A stretch of DNA of 64,000 nucleotides from Brienomyrus brachyistius. Lineage: Eukaryota > Chordata > Actinopteri > Osteoglossiformes > Mormyridae. Position 1 is the stretch's first letter. Each line of letters begins with the position of its first letter. Below the pieces are notes generated by a model, which worked only from the letters and a program-made list of their open reading frames with translations, was not told the DNA's origin and made no database searches. The stretch lies in NCBI RefSeq assembly GCF_023856365.1, contig NC_064541.1, positions 25,212,214 through 25,276,213 on the forward strand, in the 5' to 3' direction. This document shows positions 12,301 to 27,300 of the stretch, in pieces. The translations under genes and the position numbers were made by a program.

Positions 12301-15300
12301 TGATTTAGCAAATCAATTCAAATGCACACAAATCAGCCCTTTTCTGCTCCGGGAACAGCCAAGCAGAGCATGGAATAGTCTTCCTGTTAGTGTAGCACAA
12401 GCTAAAACCCTGAGGTCCTTTAAACACATTTTAACAACTCTGAGCTATTAGTTAAGTATTAGTTTTAGTTAAGTTCTCCCCAAAAGAGCTTGATGGGCCG
12501 AATGGCCTCCCCTCGTTTGTAAATGTACTTATTGCAGTTATAGTATGGAATAGTCTTCTTATGTACTAAGCAGACACATACTCATACAGAGGTTGAGGTG
12601 TTACTGGAATCTTTTCCCGACGACTGCACATATGCACACACGCACATATGGACACACGCACATATGGACACACACACATATGCACAAACGCACATATGGA
12701 CACACGCACATATGCACACACGCACATATGCACACACACACATATGGACACACACACATACGCACACACGCACATACGCACACACGCACATACGCACATA
12801 TGGACACACGCACACACGCACATATGCACACGCGCACATATGGACACACGCACATATGGACACACACACATATGCACACACGCACATATGCACACACGCA
12901 CATATGGACACACGCACATATGCACACACGCACATATGGACACACGCACATATGCACACACGCACATATGGACACACACACATATGCACACACGCACATA
13001 TGCACACACGCACATATGGACACACGCACATATGGACACACGCACATATGCACACACGCACATATGCACAAACGCACATACGCACATATGGACACACGCA
13101 CATACGCACACACGCACATATGGACACACGCACATATGCACACACGCACATATGGACACACGCACATACGCACATATGGACACACGCACATACGCACACA
13201 CGCACATACGCACATATGGACACACGCACGCACGCACATATGCACACGCGCACATATGGACACACGCACATATGGACACACGCACATATGCACACACGCA
13301 CATATGCACACACGCACATATGGACACACGCACATACGCACATATGCACACACGCACATATGGACACACGCACATATGCACATATGGACACACACACATA
13401 TGCACACACGCACATACGCACATATGGACACACGCACATACGCACATATGGACACACACACATATGCACACACGCACATACGCACATATGGACACACGCA
13501 CATACGCACATATGGACACACGCACATATGGACACACGCACATATGCGCACACGCACATATGGACACACGCACATATGCACATATGGACACACACACATA
13601 TGCACACACGCACATATGGACACACGCACATATGCACACACGCACACATGGACACACGCACATACGCACATATGGACACACGCACATATGCACACGCGCA
13701 CATATGGACACACACACATATGGACACGCGCACATATGTGCACACATATATGCACACACGCACATATGCACACGCGCACATATGGACACGCGCACATATG
13801 CGCACACAAATACGCACACACGCACATATGCACATGCGCACATATGGACACGCGCACATATGCGCACACATATATGCACACACGCACATATGCACACGCG
13901 CACATATGCACACGCGCACATATGCACATACGCACATATGCACACACGCACATATGGACACACGCACATATGCACACACGCACAGAAGCACATACGCACA
14001 TATGCACACACGCACATATGCACATACGCACATATGGACACACGCACATATGCACACACGCACATATGCACACGCGCACATATGGACACGCGCACATATG
14101 GACAGACGCACATATGCACACACGCACATATGGACACGCACATATGGACACACGCACATATGGACACACGCACATATGCACACGCGCACATATGGACACG
14201 CGCACATATGCGCACACATATATGCACACACGCACATATGCACACGCGCACATATACACGCGCACATATGCACACACATATGCACACGCACACATATGGA
14301 CACACGCACATATGCACACACATATGCACACGCACACATATGGACACACGCACATACGCACACACGCACATATGCACACACGCACATATGCACACACACA
14401 CATATGGACACACGCACATATGCACACACGCACATATGCACACACGCACATATGGACACACGCACATATGCACACACACACATATGCACAGACACACATA
14501 TGCACACACGCACATATGCACACGTGCACATATGGACACACGCACATATGCACACACACACATAAGCCCAGCATGATTCACCAGGTCTTCCTCATAACTT
14601 ACAGGGTTTAATACTGGAACATGTTGTTTGGAAACAAGGATCCCCTGGGCTTTCAGAAGTGTTTATCTTAAGTCAAACTTTTAGACTGGGACCTAATTAT
14701 GAAAACGGATGGGAAGATGCAGACCTTACTCTGCTCTGGCTGTATTTTACTTCAACTTTGAATTCTGTCCAATGCTGCCGGTCTAAATCTAGAGGCATCA
14801 CTGCATTTTGCAAATGTTTAACGTTTAGATCCAGCCCACTAAGGTTGTCCTTGTACCCCCACATAATTTACATCTTTGGCTTAGAGTAAGACGTTAGACC
14901 TGGAATGAAGAAATATCCATTGAAAAGCGCCCGGAGACTTCTCACATTTCTCTTCTCACTTTTCTCTTCTCGCTTTTCTTGCTCCATTCCCCAGTTCTTA
15001 CCGCTCATGGTGGCCAGTGCAACATCCCCACAACGAAACTCAAAGTACCCAGGTATCTGCCCACTGGTGACCAATACAACGAGTAGGTCTTTCACCTGCC
15101 TCTCAGAGCGTGCCGAGTGCCAGTCTGTTAATGCCAATCATAAACTGGTAAAGGCAAAACAGGGCCGCACTCTCAGAACATACCAGAAAACACTGGCTGG
15201 CACATCAGCAGATGTGACCATTCGGTTCCACGGTGGGTTCACTCAGAGTATCACAGGCAATGCAGCCAGACAGAAAGTGAGAAATACGTGCTTCTTACAC

Positions 15301-18300
15301 AAGCACAGCATAAACACTGCGGTTCGGTCATGGTACCCGCGCAGTGACAGGAGTACCGCAACAACAAATGGAATCCGCTCACAGATCCCGCTGGCGATTA
15401 TGATGAAATAAGTTTCTAATTCAAGTAGGGATCCTGCTGTTTTACTGAGAAATTCTGCCCAGAAAAAAATCAAGTACCCTTATAGTAACACTGGTAGCAA
15501 GTTACAAAATTGTCACAGATACTTCATCAAGGGCAGAGAGGAGGATACGAAGGTAGATGAGCATGCTGAGAATGGCGGAAAGCAACCCGACACCACAAAC
15601 GCTAATTAATATACAGGGAAGAGATGAAGGGGCAGACTGATGTCCGAAACGGTGAGGGTGACGAATTTCAGGTGTGATGGAAAGGTCAGCTTCAGAAAAG
15701 GGCATTTCGGGAACCGCGGGATACAGAGGGGAGGCAAATCGCTCCATTCCAGACATTCCCGCTCCCAGTCGCGTTCCAGGCCGTCACAAGATCCAGCTGC
15801 GCTATGTTACTCAAGAGCCCCGGTTCACACTGAGGACAAAGCTCTACTCCCAGCCCAGCACCAAACTACGACAAACCAGGAGCGTCCTGCTCACAGGAGG
15901 CTCACATCCCTCCTTAGAAGCAGCTTTATCTAAGTAAGGGAGGGTCACATGGATTCAATCAGTTAATCCAAGGGTCATCTTGGGTATTCTGGTTGGCCAT
16001 TGTACAGAGATTTCAGGTAACCCAGGTGAGGACTAGTTATCTATACATTTAGCAGCAACCAAAAGAACATAGTTGAAAATGTATGTTAAAACAGCCTTAC
16101 AGTCTTATCTAGCAGTTATACTTTAGTCACAAGTATAGAGGTATGGGCTTAAAGCTCATTAGGGCCGTTAAAATGGACCTCACCAGTTTAGGTGCCAATC
16201 AGATAACGATGGATTTGCAGTTTCATTTTTGTTAACTTATCTACAGCCAAGTCTCTGTACTGTGACTCTGCTGTTGTTGATGTTGTCTAGCCCTGCCAGG
16301 AGAGTTTTAAACCTTCCTCTGTCATTCTGACGAAATTCCTACAGCAGCTTGCCCATCACCCTCAGCAGACAAGGAGGAACTTCAAGGACTTTGTTTCAGA
16401 ACATGAAGAAATAATGTCCAGTTTTGGTGAACATCTAAATCCCTAACAGTGACCTTTTAAATTTAAAGATATGCAGTGACTGCTAAACTATCACCTTAAG
16501 AGTCACAATACATGGACACTTCCAAAAGGAAACAGCATGCATAGTTAGGAGACGTCTGCTGAACTGATCAGCTAGTCAGTTCATTCAGTTCATTCACCTA
16601 ACAATCCACATTCCAGACATCAGTCTGTTTGCCTGCCAATACCAAAGTACCTCTCTGCAGAATCTATTACATAGTAAATTTCAGCTAAATGCATAACCTG
16701 CTGTTAGGTCTTCCACTCTTCTGTGGAAGTGTTAATACTTCGCTAAATGCATTCAGTCTAGTCTAATAATAAATGTTTCAGTAGTATTTGACCGTCACAT
16801 GCAAAGGCACAGGGCAAAATCATCAGCACAGACCGCAGGACAGCTGGTGGAGGCGTCCCGAGTGCTGTGGCCTTTCAGCACCTTAGACCCGCTGCAGAGC
16901 TACACCGCCATGTTCTGTGATCTAGCACGACATGAGGAGCTCAGTGTGATTCACTGACACGCAGGCCCCAGAGCTCCAGACCCCATTTTCAACATGGTGA
17001 CGGAACCAGCATCTAAATCACAAATGCCAGGAATATTATAATACTACAGAATTATTACAAAAACAGACTGAAATCTGAACAATACAAAGACACACATCCC
17101 ACCCACAGGGTCAAACCCACGGCCTTTAACCACTCAGTGGTCATATTCTATTCATATACTATTTGTCTATAAACACATGGGTTAAGCCAGTCATATAGTA
17201 GCCTTTCCATCACAGGGTGGGATAAAACCTTATGAGACCATAGCAGGACACCAACTCAAAATCAAAGACAAAAATAAGACAGATAAAGCACACATTTAAA
17301 CAGCGAATTCCCAAAATGGCCGGGGTCACTGGCTGAAAGAAAGCACAGCACGCCAGTTTATAATATTTTCAGTAACGTGGAACAGGTGGAACTAAGGCTT
17401 TTCAGCTGGCCCTCCATCCAGTACAGCCATGTCCCCCAACCCCGTATCACTGACGCTCCATCCAGTACAGCCATGTCCCCCAACCCCGTATCACTGACGC
17501 TCCATCCAGTACAGCCATGTCCCCCAACCCCGTATCACTGACGCTCCATCCAGTACAGCCATGTCCCCCAACCCCGTATCACTGACGCTCCATCCAGTAC
17601 AGCCATGTCCCCCAACCCCGTATCACTGACGCTCCATCCAGTACAGCCATGTCCCCCAACCCCGTATCACTGACGCTCCATCCAGTACAGCCATGTCCCC
17701 CAATCCCGTATCACTGACGCTCCATCCAGTACAGCCATGTCCCCCAACCCCGTATCATTGACGCTCCATCCAGTGCAGCCATGTCCCCCAATCCCGTATC
17801 ACTGACGCTCCATCCAGTACAGCCATGTCCCCCAACCCCATATCATTGACGCTCCATCCAGTGCAGCCATGTCCCCCAACCCCATATCACTGACGCTCCA
17901 TCCAGTACAGCCATGTCCCCCAACCCCGTATCACTGACGCTCCATCCAGTACAGCTATGTCCCCCAACCCCGTATCACTGACGCTCCATCCAGTACAGCC
18001 ATGTCCCCCAACCTCATATCACTGACGCTCCATCCAGTACAGCCATGTCCCCCAACCCCGTATCACTGACACTCCATCCAGTACAGCCATGTGCCCCCAA
18101 CCGCGTATCACTGACGCTCCATCCAGTACAGCCATGTCCCCCAATCCCGTATCACTGACGCTCCATCCAGTACAGCCATGTCCCCCAACCCCGTATCACT
18201 GACGCTCCATCCAGTACAGCCATGTCCCCCAACCCCATATCATTGACGCTCCATCCAGTACAGCCATGTCCCCCAACCCCGTATCACTGACGCTCCATCC

Positions 18301-21300
18301 AGTACAGCCATGTCCCCCAACCCCGTATCACTGACGCTCCATCCAGTACAGCCATGTCCCCCAACCCCGTATCACTGACGCTCCATCCAGTACAGCCATG
18401 TCCCCCAACCCCGTATCACTGACGCTCCATCCAGTACAGCCATGTCCCCCAACCGCGTATCACTGACGCTCCATCCAGTACAGCCATGTCCCCCAACCCC
18501 GTATCACTGACGCTCCATCCAGTACAGCCATGTCCCCCAATCCCGTATCGCTGACGCTCCATCCAGTACAGCCATGTCCCCCAACCCCATATCATTGACG
18601 CTCCATCCAGTGCAGCCATGTCCCCCAATCCCGTATCACTGACGCTCCATCCAGTACAGCCATGTCCCCCAACCCCATATCATTGACGCTCCATCCAGTG
18701 CAGCCATGTCCCCCAACCCCATATCACTGACGCTCCATCCAGTACAGCCATGTCCCCCAACCCCGTATCACTGACGCTCCATCCAGTACAGCTATGTCCC
18801 CCAACCCCGTATCACTGACGCTCCATCCAGTACAGCCATGTCCCCCAACCTCATATCACTGACGCTCCATCCAGTACAGCCATGTCCCCCAACCCCGTAT
18901 CACTGACGCTCCATCCAGTACAGCCATGTCCCCTGTTAGGGTTATCTTCTTCTAAAGATACGCTGGAAACCAACCAGTCACTGAACACAGAACAACACGG
19001 CCAGCTGTAATGACTTTTTACTTGCTGCAAGGGAAGTCTGGTCCTGACTTCGAGGTGTCAGCCTCTCAGCCTGACACAGCCAATTTCGAAAGAGGAACTC
19101 CCCTCGCAGTATCTTTTATTGAGGTACACAAACAGGATATGCAAATAACATTCAACATTGTTTATCACCATGTATGGGGTGGAAATATTCAAGCGACAGT
19201 TCTTAAGACGTGTTATTGCTAAATTAAGATCAAGCTGCTGCAGGGTGTTATTTTTAAGAAATGGTATCCAGCAAAATGACAATAAAAAAAGTACATATTT
19301 CTCTAACATCCCCCAACCCCATATCACTGACGCTCCATCCAGTGCAGCCATGTCCCCCAACCCCATATCACTGACGCTCCATCCAGTGCAGCCATGTCCC
19401 CCAACCCCATATCACTGATGCTCCATCCAGTGCAGCCATGTCCCCCAACCCCGTATAACTGATGCTCCATCCAGGACAGCCATGTCCCCCAACCCCGTAT
19501 CACTGACGCTCCATCCAGTACAGCCATGTCCCCCAACCCCGTATCACTGACGCTCCATCCAGTGCAGCCATGTCCCCCAACCCCATATCACTGATGCTCC
19601 ATCCAGTGCAGCCATGTCCCCCAACCCCGTATAACTGATGCTCCATCCAGTACAGCCATGTCCCCCAATTCCACATCACTGACGCTCCATCCAGTACAGC
19701 CATGTCCCCCAACCCCGTATCACTAACGATTCAGTACAACGCAGAGCTTTTCATATCTTAAACAGTGCCGAGTTGTCTAAGCTCATTTGAAGCTCCAAAT
19801 ATATGTGCTATTCTCCTATAAATGAAGTCATAATGTTAAATGTTCTTAGCTTTGTTGCCTTGGCATTGTAACATTTTACTAAGGCCACCATCAGTGCTTC
19901 ACAAAGACTACTGGGGCCAGTTATCCCCATAAATCCCTGTATATATCAGTGCAGATAGTATTTCTGTGTTTACAGACTCAAGCTGGCAGCTCTCTGACTT
20001 CTCATCCAGTAGCATTTCACTACTTTAAGGGAGTTTCATTACTAAATTCCTAAATACAACAAGAAAACACAAGGATAACTGTTCATTTGCAAAATGAAGA
20101 CGATTAAAAAAGAAAAACAACCTGTGTTTATAATAGGAATAAAAGTCAGTGTCCCTTAAGAGTAAACAGGAAGACCAGCATGGGACTGGCCTCAGTTTCA
20201 AATCCCCTGTGATACCGGCCAGCTGCTGGGGGTTAGCAGGACTGGATCAGCTTCCAGAGGGTGCCTCATGATCACACCGGGCTTAGACTCTCACACAAAG
20301 GAGAACTTTATCCTGGAATCACCTTCACTATATGTAATACAAGGAAATTGCCTGTTTGCTGTCAGTCATCAATTACCAGACCTGTAGCCCAGGGCAGCCA
20401 ATCAGAAAAGAGGTTTTCATTTCCCTGGAGAGGAAGTGCCTGTCCGTAGTGATCATGGTACATTCCACATGACTGCCCAAGAAATATTCCATTATGAATT
20501 AAAAATGTGCTAGGAATACAGGCACTTCATAATGTATATGAAATAAGAGGCGACCCATAATGCATAAATACTCAGTCCCCATGCTCTGGTATGTGTAAAT
20601 GTACTCAGGCGAAAGCATTTGTCCTAACATGGATAAAATTACCAAAGCACGGGCACACTACTGCGAGGACAAATGCTACATTTCTTTAAAAAGTTTACCA
20701 GGGATCGCTGGCGCTCAGACAGCGAAAATGGAGAAGGCGCACGGTGGAGGGATGGGAAGCCCTGTGGGCTCACACTGATAGGGCTGTGGCTTTGGTTTCT
20801 ACTTATAAGCGGGGAGTTTCATTGGCTTCCTCTGGAGACACATAATCCAAGGATAATGATCAATAAAGTTCTAAGGCTCTATACATAAATTGCATTATTA
20901 TGAATATGTTATAGTTTCTAAAAATGTGAGACGTGCATTAACCTTTGCCATTAGAGAGATATATCTGATAAAATGAACTCATGGTTCACGGTTCTGCATC
21001 TGTGTGTGTGTGTGTGGTGGGGAGGTGGTAGTTGGGAGCACAGCTGTTTCCTGTTACCCTGCCTGCAGGCTCAACTCCACACATACAGATGGAGAGAGAG
21101 CAGTCAAGCCCTAACGCCTGAATCTGGCCCTTTGGCCTCTGTTCTCAGTCATTCCCATAATGCACCAGTAACTCGCCGACCAGGGTTTAAACGCACAATC
21201 CACTCATTGTGAATTTACATTACTTTGGTGCAGAGTTTTACAAATAACAAAATAGTGTTCTTGTAATAATTCTGTACTTTTTTTTCTTACAAGTGAATAT

Positions 21301-24300
21301 TTGTTTTAAACTAAACTTTTGTTCACGGAACTTCAGTACCTGATTTCTTTCCCTAACATGCTGCCCCCATGTTCCCAGGATGAGAGAAAACCATTCTGAA
21401 TTTTCAATCTTGAATATTAGAATATTCCTGGCACTTGTGATTTAGAAGCTGGCTTAGTCACCATGCCTGAAATGGGACCCTCAGCTCCAGGGTCCGGATG
21501 TTGGGGCATCCTTGTAACTCCTTGTCCTATGATAGATCACAGAACATCGCGGTGTGGGCCTGCAGCCTGTCTAAGCTGCTGAAAGGCCACACCACTCATG
21601 ATGCCCCCTCTACAATTTTCCACCCAGACATGCGACGCCACAAATATCTAATTTAAAGGTCGACTGGCTAATGATTGGGTCTGGGCTTGCTGAGCAGGAC
21701 CTCAAACTAGGCAGCTAGAAAATCCGACAATGTTCAGGCAAGGTCAGGGTGAGAGGTAGATGACTCAAAAAACAATCACAGAACATGTCTGTGGAATATG
21801 ACACAGACAAGAGCGATTATGAACGACGACAGCAGACGCTGCACAGGAACTTGGATGTACACAGACACAACAAGTACAGCATGACAAAGACGCTTGTTAA
21901 TGATCGGTGGAAATAACCCTGTTAAACGAAACTTTATGTTCACTAAAAAAACCCAAATGCAAAAGATTTAAACATTTTACTGAAGCCGAGTTCTGCAACA
22001 GCACTAAACTATGAGTGTGTCAGCATACTGGAAACTCATCTTTTAAGCCTGAGGTGAAGGCACCACAAGCTGTGTCCCACAGACAAGCAAAGCAGAAAGC
22101 AGGGAGCTCTATCCCACTAACTGTGGGCTAACAGCGAGTCAAAATGGGTGGTCTGAGGTCCCCAAAGTGCCGATTGGGTTATGTGAGACTCCCTCTTTCG
22201 AACACAGTGGCAAATACTAACTCTGTTATAGAACCTAGATAGGGATCAGTAAGTTACACATGAAAATGCAGGATTCTAATACTCCTAACCCCAGGCATAC
22301 GGCTCTAATCCAGGAACCAGCGGGGTCTGAGATGAAAACGTCTTTGTGATGGGACCTGTCTCACATGCCCTTTTCCATGTCTTTGCATGAACGACATATT
22401 AAAGCACATATAATAAGTGAATCAGCAAATATCATGTAACTGAAAAAGCCTGCTCAGAGCTGCTGTTTTTCTGGGATAAACATCAACAGAAAACTCAGAC
22501 TCTCTTAATGTTTTATGGATCCTTCACGGGCTTTGCACAGGATTACTTCAGCGGAACAGTAGAACACAATAAAAGAAGCATCCGCTGAGAATGGCTGGGC
22601 CACTACAGAGGGCAGGAGGGACCCACCTTGACGTAGGCCACGTAGGGCTGACACACCGGCTGCTTGATGCTCAGGTGGATCTTCTCACTCACAGCTCCAA
22701 TCAGCTCCCCGTTAAGTGCAAATAACACTCTCGTGGGCTGACTTCTCCTCCGCTTCTCCACATCAGCTGTCAAGTTGTACAGCAACTCTGCATCATGTGG
22801 GACAGAGAGAAGATCAGCAGTGCAGGTTCCTCTGGGAGGTGTTTAGGCAAAAGGAATGGAACTGGTTTCCAAAGAGGAACACTCCCTGGACATATGGAAA
22901 TACAAAGCGGCTCGTAAGCCCGTACAATGCAGGCCCATGTCTCCTCACTGAAGGGAGGCCTTCTTCATGGGAGTCAGGCACTCATGGAATGTGACTCCCA
23001 GTTCCCCAGGGCATCACAAGTCAGATAGAAATTAAGCCTGGGGGGATTTTAAAGGTGAAAGGTCATTTTCACTTTCTTTTTGCCAACCTCCCCCTCATAA
23101 AATAACATGACTAAACTAAATATTAATACCCAGAGTTGGACAGCCCCAAATATTGTGAGTGCTTCTTTTCAGGAAACAAGCCATCTTCTAAAATGGTCTC
23201 AGAGTAACAAGGAAAGAGGTACAGAGCTGGGAGACAAGGCTGAGGTGCTCCATGCAAAGGATGAGAGCTCCATCAGGAGATGAAGTGTGGCTGGGGCTTT
23301 CTAACCCCAACCCTCCACTGCAAAGCCCCCACTGCAAATTTACAGCTGACAGAGGTTGAGCCCTCGCTCTCGAGGAGATGTGGAACTTGGCTTTTGTCCA
23401 AGTTTGGACAATGAATTTACCAATGTGTGTATCATTCTGCGTGTGACTGGGAATTATTAGGTTACACAGTCACTGAAAGCCTTTGTTACACAGCGCATCA
23501 CTGGGATTGTGACACTGTGTATCCCTCAGTGATTATCACTGTTAGTGATTCTGTTACACAGTAAATCACTGTGATTCTGTTAGTTTGTAACTTTGACTTG
23601 TACCGTAACACAATTTATAATTTTGCTACACAATAAGACCTTACAGTCTGTTATGATACATCACTTGGAATCATTCTAAAATGCAGCAAGTTGCTGTGAC
23701 TCTGCAGCACAGTTTGTAACTGTGAATCATTCCAATAGACTGTATATGTGTGTTGTAGTGTCTGTGCTGATGCAGCATCATTGCTCATGTCCAGTGCCAC
23801 GCTTCAATAGCATGCACCTGATCTCAGTGACAGTGCTGGAGCCCCTGCGGCTGGCTGGCTTTTGCTCCACCCACAGGGCCATGTTACTTCATTCCTTGAA
23901 CCAGCATTTACATTCGGCAAACAATCTCACTAAGGTCAACAACAGTGTATAATACAGGATGGGGCTGCATTCACCAGAAGGACCCTGTCTGTGGAAGGTA
24001 ACTACGACCTCGGCAGCCCCCCCCCCCCCCCCGCTGGAGGAAGGGCAGGTCTCTCAGCATTAGGTGCTTTCTTTCCAGAGGCAGAGCCAAACCCAGGCTG
24101 CAGCAGACAGAGAGCCCTTATTCACACTTTCCTTTCACATAACACGCCCTGTTCCGTGCCGCCTGTTACTGCACACGCCCCTGACAGCACATACGTGGGC
24201 ATTACACGCCTTCCGTCACATGCCACAGACTGAAGTATGGAAAAGGCATGAAGGAGAAACACAGAAAGCAGAAACAGATCCACTTGCACACATATAAACA

Positions 24301-27300
24301 CAGATACATAAAAAGAAGCCATGAAACACTGACGGACACTTATAGATACACTCACCAATGTGGCCTGGTACCTGCAGCCCTCGGAAACTCAGGCACAGGG
24401 TGACGTTCAGGCAATTCAGGTGCTGAGGGCCATCATGGCACGACGGTGCTGTGATGTTGATGGATGGGGGCAGAAGTATGGACACATCCACAGTAATAAC
24501 AGGCCTCGACCTGCAGGAGGCGACAGTGTGTTGCAGCCAGACCCACTACAGTCTCCCTGACGTTGTCTAACAGAATGGAATCACACTGTATTTTAAACTC
24601 CTGCAGCACTGAAGTTAAAAAACTTGAGCAGTTAGAAATGATGATGTGACTATCAGGTTCTGGTGATTAAACCACTCCGCCCCAAGGACCAGGAGCTTTT
24701 ACTGGGGCACACAAACCGTGACAGGACAGTGACAGAGCATATTTAATCCATGCACAAACTAAAATTGACACTCCACTCTCAGATGGGTTTTCAGTATGAG
24801 CTCTGAACAAGACTATGTGCAAATCCTTACTTAAACTTCCTGGAATCATTTAGCCAGATCACAACACAGGAATTGTTTGACTAGAATATTCCTTTTCCTC
24901 AAAACGTCACTCATTATCTACAGTATGACACAATGTGCCGAAAGTGTGCCTATGGTCCCCACATGAAGGTATTGAGGTTGTCAGCGTGACTGTGTGCAGC
25001 AACATGCACGGTGTGTAAGCCGACGACAGACGGGTCCCCATTCACCTGAGTAACACCACACTGTCAGACATGAAGGCTCCAACAGTCACATCTGCAACAC
25101 AGAAAGCACAAGCCAGTGAGCTCAGAGGCGACAGTCCAACAACGTCAGCACAACTAACTGTTCTGCTTCAAGCCGTACCGTCATGTGGAATGTAGTAAAC
25201 AAAATGCCAGAGGCGTGTATCAAGCCGCTTTCTACAGACATCTCACCATGTCTGAAATCTTGAGATAGAAGTGTTGTCTCCAGTCTTCTGACATTGGGCT
25301 CCTTTTATCCAAAGTTAACCTCTAAATCTCACTCATTATGTGTGAGCACAATGTCTTAGCAAAGATAAGGTGATTTTTTACGCTAAATACAGGTATTTCA
25401 AATTTTTAATCAGAATTGCACCTTCCATGTTAGAGATCCATAAAAGAGGTTTTTCTCACATGTCTCCTGTAACATCTTTAATCCTTGAAGGCTGACCTCC
25501 GTGAGAAGGTCACTAAGACCACTGGGAGACTGGGAGTCTGTCTAAAATTCTGCTGTGATCGATATGGCCATGGGAATGAGAATAAGACAGCGTGGCCCCA
25601 AAGCCCACTGAAGACCCCCCCCACCTGGGTAACCGTTCTGGTCCATGTCCACACCACCAGAGATTGCCTGACCAAACATGCGTAGGGAAGGGTGGATGCT
25701 GCGACCGGTCAGTTTCTAGAAGACAGCACAGAGAATGGCAGTGAAAGACAACACAGCCGAGAATGAAACAGCAGCAGGAAAAAACAGAAATGAATAGCAC
25801 AGAGAACAGGAGAGGAAGACAAATAATATCAGGAAAAGAGCACAGAGAATAACAGTGAAAAAGTACAGGGAACAGAAGTCAAAAGAGCAGAGAACAGGAG
25901 CCAAGGACTGCACAGGGAGAAGGAGTGAAAGAGCACAGAGTGTAGTGTACAGGAGCATAAAGTAGTATAACATATGATGTTTCATTGAATAAACTGATCA
26001 TGATTTGAACAAATAATCTCTATGGTATTTATGGTTATGACTTTCAAATTATTTACGATGTAGTAGTGTAGTGTGGAAGACAGGAGGGTAGGTTACCATG
26101 GAGTAAGTGCTGACAATCCCATTTTTGTCACCATGGTAAATGTATACTACTCCAGTGTAGTCATCCTGCTTGGGAGCTCCAACTGCCACGTCTAGTGAGT
26201 AAAAGAGTAGTTAAGAAAGGCTCATAAAACCTGTCCCACACTACCAACATGACCCCTGAAGCCCCACCATCACCAGCCTGAAACACAGACCGACGCCACC
26301 ATCACCAGCCTGAAACAGACCAACGCCACCATCACCAGCCCTAAAGATAGTCCAACAGCACTATTACCAGTCCCTAGGGCGGCCTAAAAATACAAAACAA
26401 GGGTAACCCCACACTTACAAGGCTAATGGTTCCGGGAAATGGGCTGGACAAGTCACATCTCCTAAGCTGGGGAAATGAATTATCATTCATTTAAAAATCT
26501 CAAGAGTCGAGTCCCATTCGAAATTCCTGTGTTTGATTCCTTAAAATCCGAGGCAACAGCTGCCTGAAGACACTAAGTACTACATGGTAGGTGCAACCTC
26601 CTATTGAGCTATAATCAGTCATCAAGACGACAGGCAAGGTACTCATCAATGTAAAATCTAATTGTTGGTTGTGAATACTGCTTTACCAGATCAACGCATA
26701 ATTTTGCGTATTAAGGGTTTGCATAAAAGCATTACCTTCATAACCATCATCATCGATGTCACCCAGCATGGAGATGCACTCTCCAAAGTGGCCGTTGTAA
26801 GCTCTGTCCCCTGTTAGGACCCCGGTCTCCTCCATGTACCCCTGACAACACAGAGGTGAGGATATGTTAAGACAAGGCTTCCCTTGAGCATAGCCTTGTG
26901 CCTGGCGTTTCCTGGGATGTTTCCTCCATATCACTGGAACCTCAAACTATACAGTCTAATGGAAGGACAGGAGTCCCCGTATCCGCAGTTTCAGTAAATG
27001 CAATTTCAGTTATCTGCAGTTTACAGTGGTCTGAAAAAAAAATTATACAATGTGTAGTAGTGTGTTTTTCCATTGTTCCTTCGTCCTTTGAAATACAAAA
27101 GGCATGGTTTCCATTGTTCCATCATCTCCTGAGAATTAGAATAAAACTTCAGAATAACCTTTATTTGAAAAGCAGTTTGGCTAACTGCAGTAGTCAATGT
27201 GAATGTGTCACCTGTGGATAGGAGGGACCACTGTATTACGGATTTGAGATGGATGGATGGATGGAGGGGTGGCTGAGTCTGGGGCGTAAGCAGGTATCAT

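Larger units (their letters stand above)
14573..17409. other. itga9 intron 15, between the two arrays
   Basis: Apart from the two unassigned frames listed at 14,905 and 15,502 I see nothing here. Confidence 0.55.
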
